From positions 1-64,000 of the forward strand of contig NZ_JACSOH010000012.1 of assembly GCF_014349235.1 (NCBI RefSeq): 64,000 nucleotides of DNA, in the 5' to 3' direction. Source of the stretch: Cytophaga sp. FL35. GTDB lineage: Bacteria > Bacteroidota > Bacteroidia > Flavobacteriales > Flavobacteriaceae. How positions within the stretch are numbered: the first letter of the stretch is position 1; each line of letters begins with the position of its first letter. Shown here one piece after another: positions 63,293 through 64,000 of the stretch. A program made the translations under genes and the position numbers. The notes beneath the pieces are model-generated. The model worked only from the letters and a program-made list of their open reading frames with translations. It was not told the DNA's origin and searched no databases.

Positions 63293-64000
63293 CTAATCTT
63301 CTTTTTCTGGAGCCATTTTAAAGGTTTCCATGAACTTGGTGGTATAATTTCCAGCCAAATAATCTGGGTGATCCATCAATTGCCTATGAAAAGGGATGGT
63401 TGTTTTTATTCCTTCAATTACAAACTCATCCAATGCTCTTTTCATTTTGTTAATTGCCTCTTCACGCGTTTGCGCAGTGGTAATCAACTTTGCAATCATG
63501 GAGTCGTAGTTTGGTGGAATACTATATCCACTATAAACATGGGTGTCCATCCGTACCCCGTGCCCACCCGGCGTGTGCAATGTGGTAATTCTACCTGGGG
63601 ATGGCCTAAAATTGTTGTATGGGTCTTCGGCATTGATACGACACTCAATTGAATGTAGTTTTGGAAGGTAATTTTTTCCCGAAATTGGAACGCCACCTGC
63701 AACCAAAATCTGCTCCCTAATAAGGTCATAGTCTATAACTTGCTCCGTAATTGGATGCTCTACTTGAATACGGGTGTTCATCTCCATAAAGTAGAAATTA
63801 CGGTGTTTATCCACTAAAAACTCAATAGTTCCCGCTCCTTCATATTTAATAAACTCCGCTGCCTTGATTGCAGCTTTCCCCATATCTTCACGTAGTTTAT
63901 CCGTCATGAAGGGAGAAGGTGTTTCCTCCGTGAGCTTTTGATGTCTGCGTTGAACGGAACAGTCCCTTTCGGATAAGTGACAAGCCTTTCCATACTGATC
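63293..64000 (-). CDS. accC: Biotin carboxylase of acetyl-CoA carboxylase, 5' end cut by window
   Basis: The frame is open to the right edge; its upstream part reads [19 protein letters not shown], and the rest includes [19 protein letters not shown] and [16 protein letters not shown], typical of AccC. It carboxylates biotin on AccB with ATP and bicarbonate. About 235 residues are visible of roughly 450. An internal Met at 63907 is not the start. accB presumably lies beyond the window. Confidence 0.95.
   Translation of the reverse strand, partial: DQYGKACHLSERDCSVQRRHQKLTEETPSPFMTDKLREDMGKAAIKAAEFIKYEGAGTIEFLVDKHRNFYFMEMNTRIQVEHPITEQVIDYDLIREQILVAGGVPISGKNYLPKLHSIECRINAEDPYNNFRPSPGRITTLHTPGGHGVRMDTHVYSGYSIPPNYDSMIAKLITTAQTREEAINKMKRALDEFVIEGIKTTIPFHRQLMDHPDYLAGNYTTKFMETFKMAPEKED

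Noticed and set aside
63293-63907. A complete 204-residue protein starting at the Met at 63907.
   Set aside because: The frame continues with biotin-carboxylase sequence to the window edge, so it is the 3' part of accC.
1-64000. Insertion sequences, integrases, phage genes or tRNA-linked attachment sites around the phosphoester island.
   Set aside because: None seen; the island may be ancestral, and its left edge lies outside the window.

Overview
The window reads as chromosome of a marine-type Flavobacteriaceae (Bacteroidota). Supporting signs are SusC/SusD outer-membrane pairs, promoters of the Bacteroidota type (-7 box TAnnTTTG; one perfect TTTG-N19-TACATTTG upstream of an OmpA gene), an IPExxxVDY-family gene between rnc and pyk, an OmpA protein with thrombospondin-type-3 calcium repeats, and a moderately AT-rich sequence. 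No rRNA, tRNA, transposase, integrase or CRISPR array was found. Family names come from recognising motifs and remembered family sequences; no database search was possible.

Bases 1-33.6 kb form a large, almost entirely plus-strand accessory island. It holds three SusC/SusD pairs (76-4744, 7916-12672, 25680-30458). The genes packed around them are phosphoesterases rather than the usual polysaccharide-degrading enzymes: two tandem Tat-exported calcineurin-like phosphoesterases, two paralogous NPP-like alkaline-phosphatase-superfamily proteins (one with chitobiase-C-like and PA14 domains), an exported metallo-beta-lactamase-fold protein, a purple-acid-phosphatase-like protein, another alkaline-phosphatase-superfamily enzyme, a glycerophosphodiesterase/PhoA fusion, a Ca-dependent PI-PLC-like protein and a lipoprotein metallophosphoesterase. 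One cytoplasmic PLP enzyme of the PbfA / phosphoethanolamine-lyase type lies inside the second operon. Within the island, a membrane micropeptide, a PlcP-type phospholipase, a glycosyltransferase and a GH1 glycosidase form a separate operon (19882-23324) that resembles the phospholipid-to-glycolipid remodelling module of phosphate-starved marine bacteria. Direct repeats with an 11-bp period (7-bp units, 4-bp gaps, like a Pho box) lie upstream of the second and third susC and, more weakly, of the PlcP operon. I infer a phosphate-starvation island: capture of phospho-organic molecules by Sus-like transporters, release of phosphate in the periplasm or at the surface, use of an amino-phospho compound in the cytoplasm, and sparing of membrane phosphate.

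Bases 33.5-38.7 kb hold a minus-strand hexuronate operon (uxaC-dctPQM: uronate isomerase plus TRAP transporter) and a divergent SDR gene. Bases 38.7-48.3 kb hold the two AddAB/RecBC-like recombination nuclease genes separated by ompA, kbl and a small ORF, then a superoxide dismutase gene.

Bases 48.3-49.2 kb carry no protein gene. They hold four dispersed copies of a small-RNA-like unit on the minus strand, each with a -7 box, a nearly invariant 40-base core and an intrinsic terminator.

Bases 49.2-64 kb are housekeeping: purF-like, a PfkB sugar kinase, viroplasmin-type RNase H, purN, acpP-fabF-rnc, IPExxxVDY-pyk, a LOV-like PAS protein without the photoactive cysteine, a small lipoprotein, a small-multidrug-export family membrane protein, a GreA/B-type factor, an IlvD/Edd sugar-acid dehydratase, a FAD oxidoreductase, and the 3' part of accC running off the right edge.
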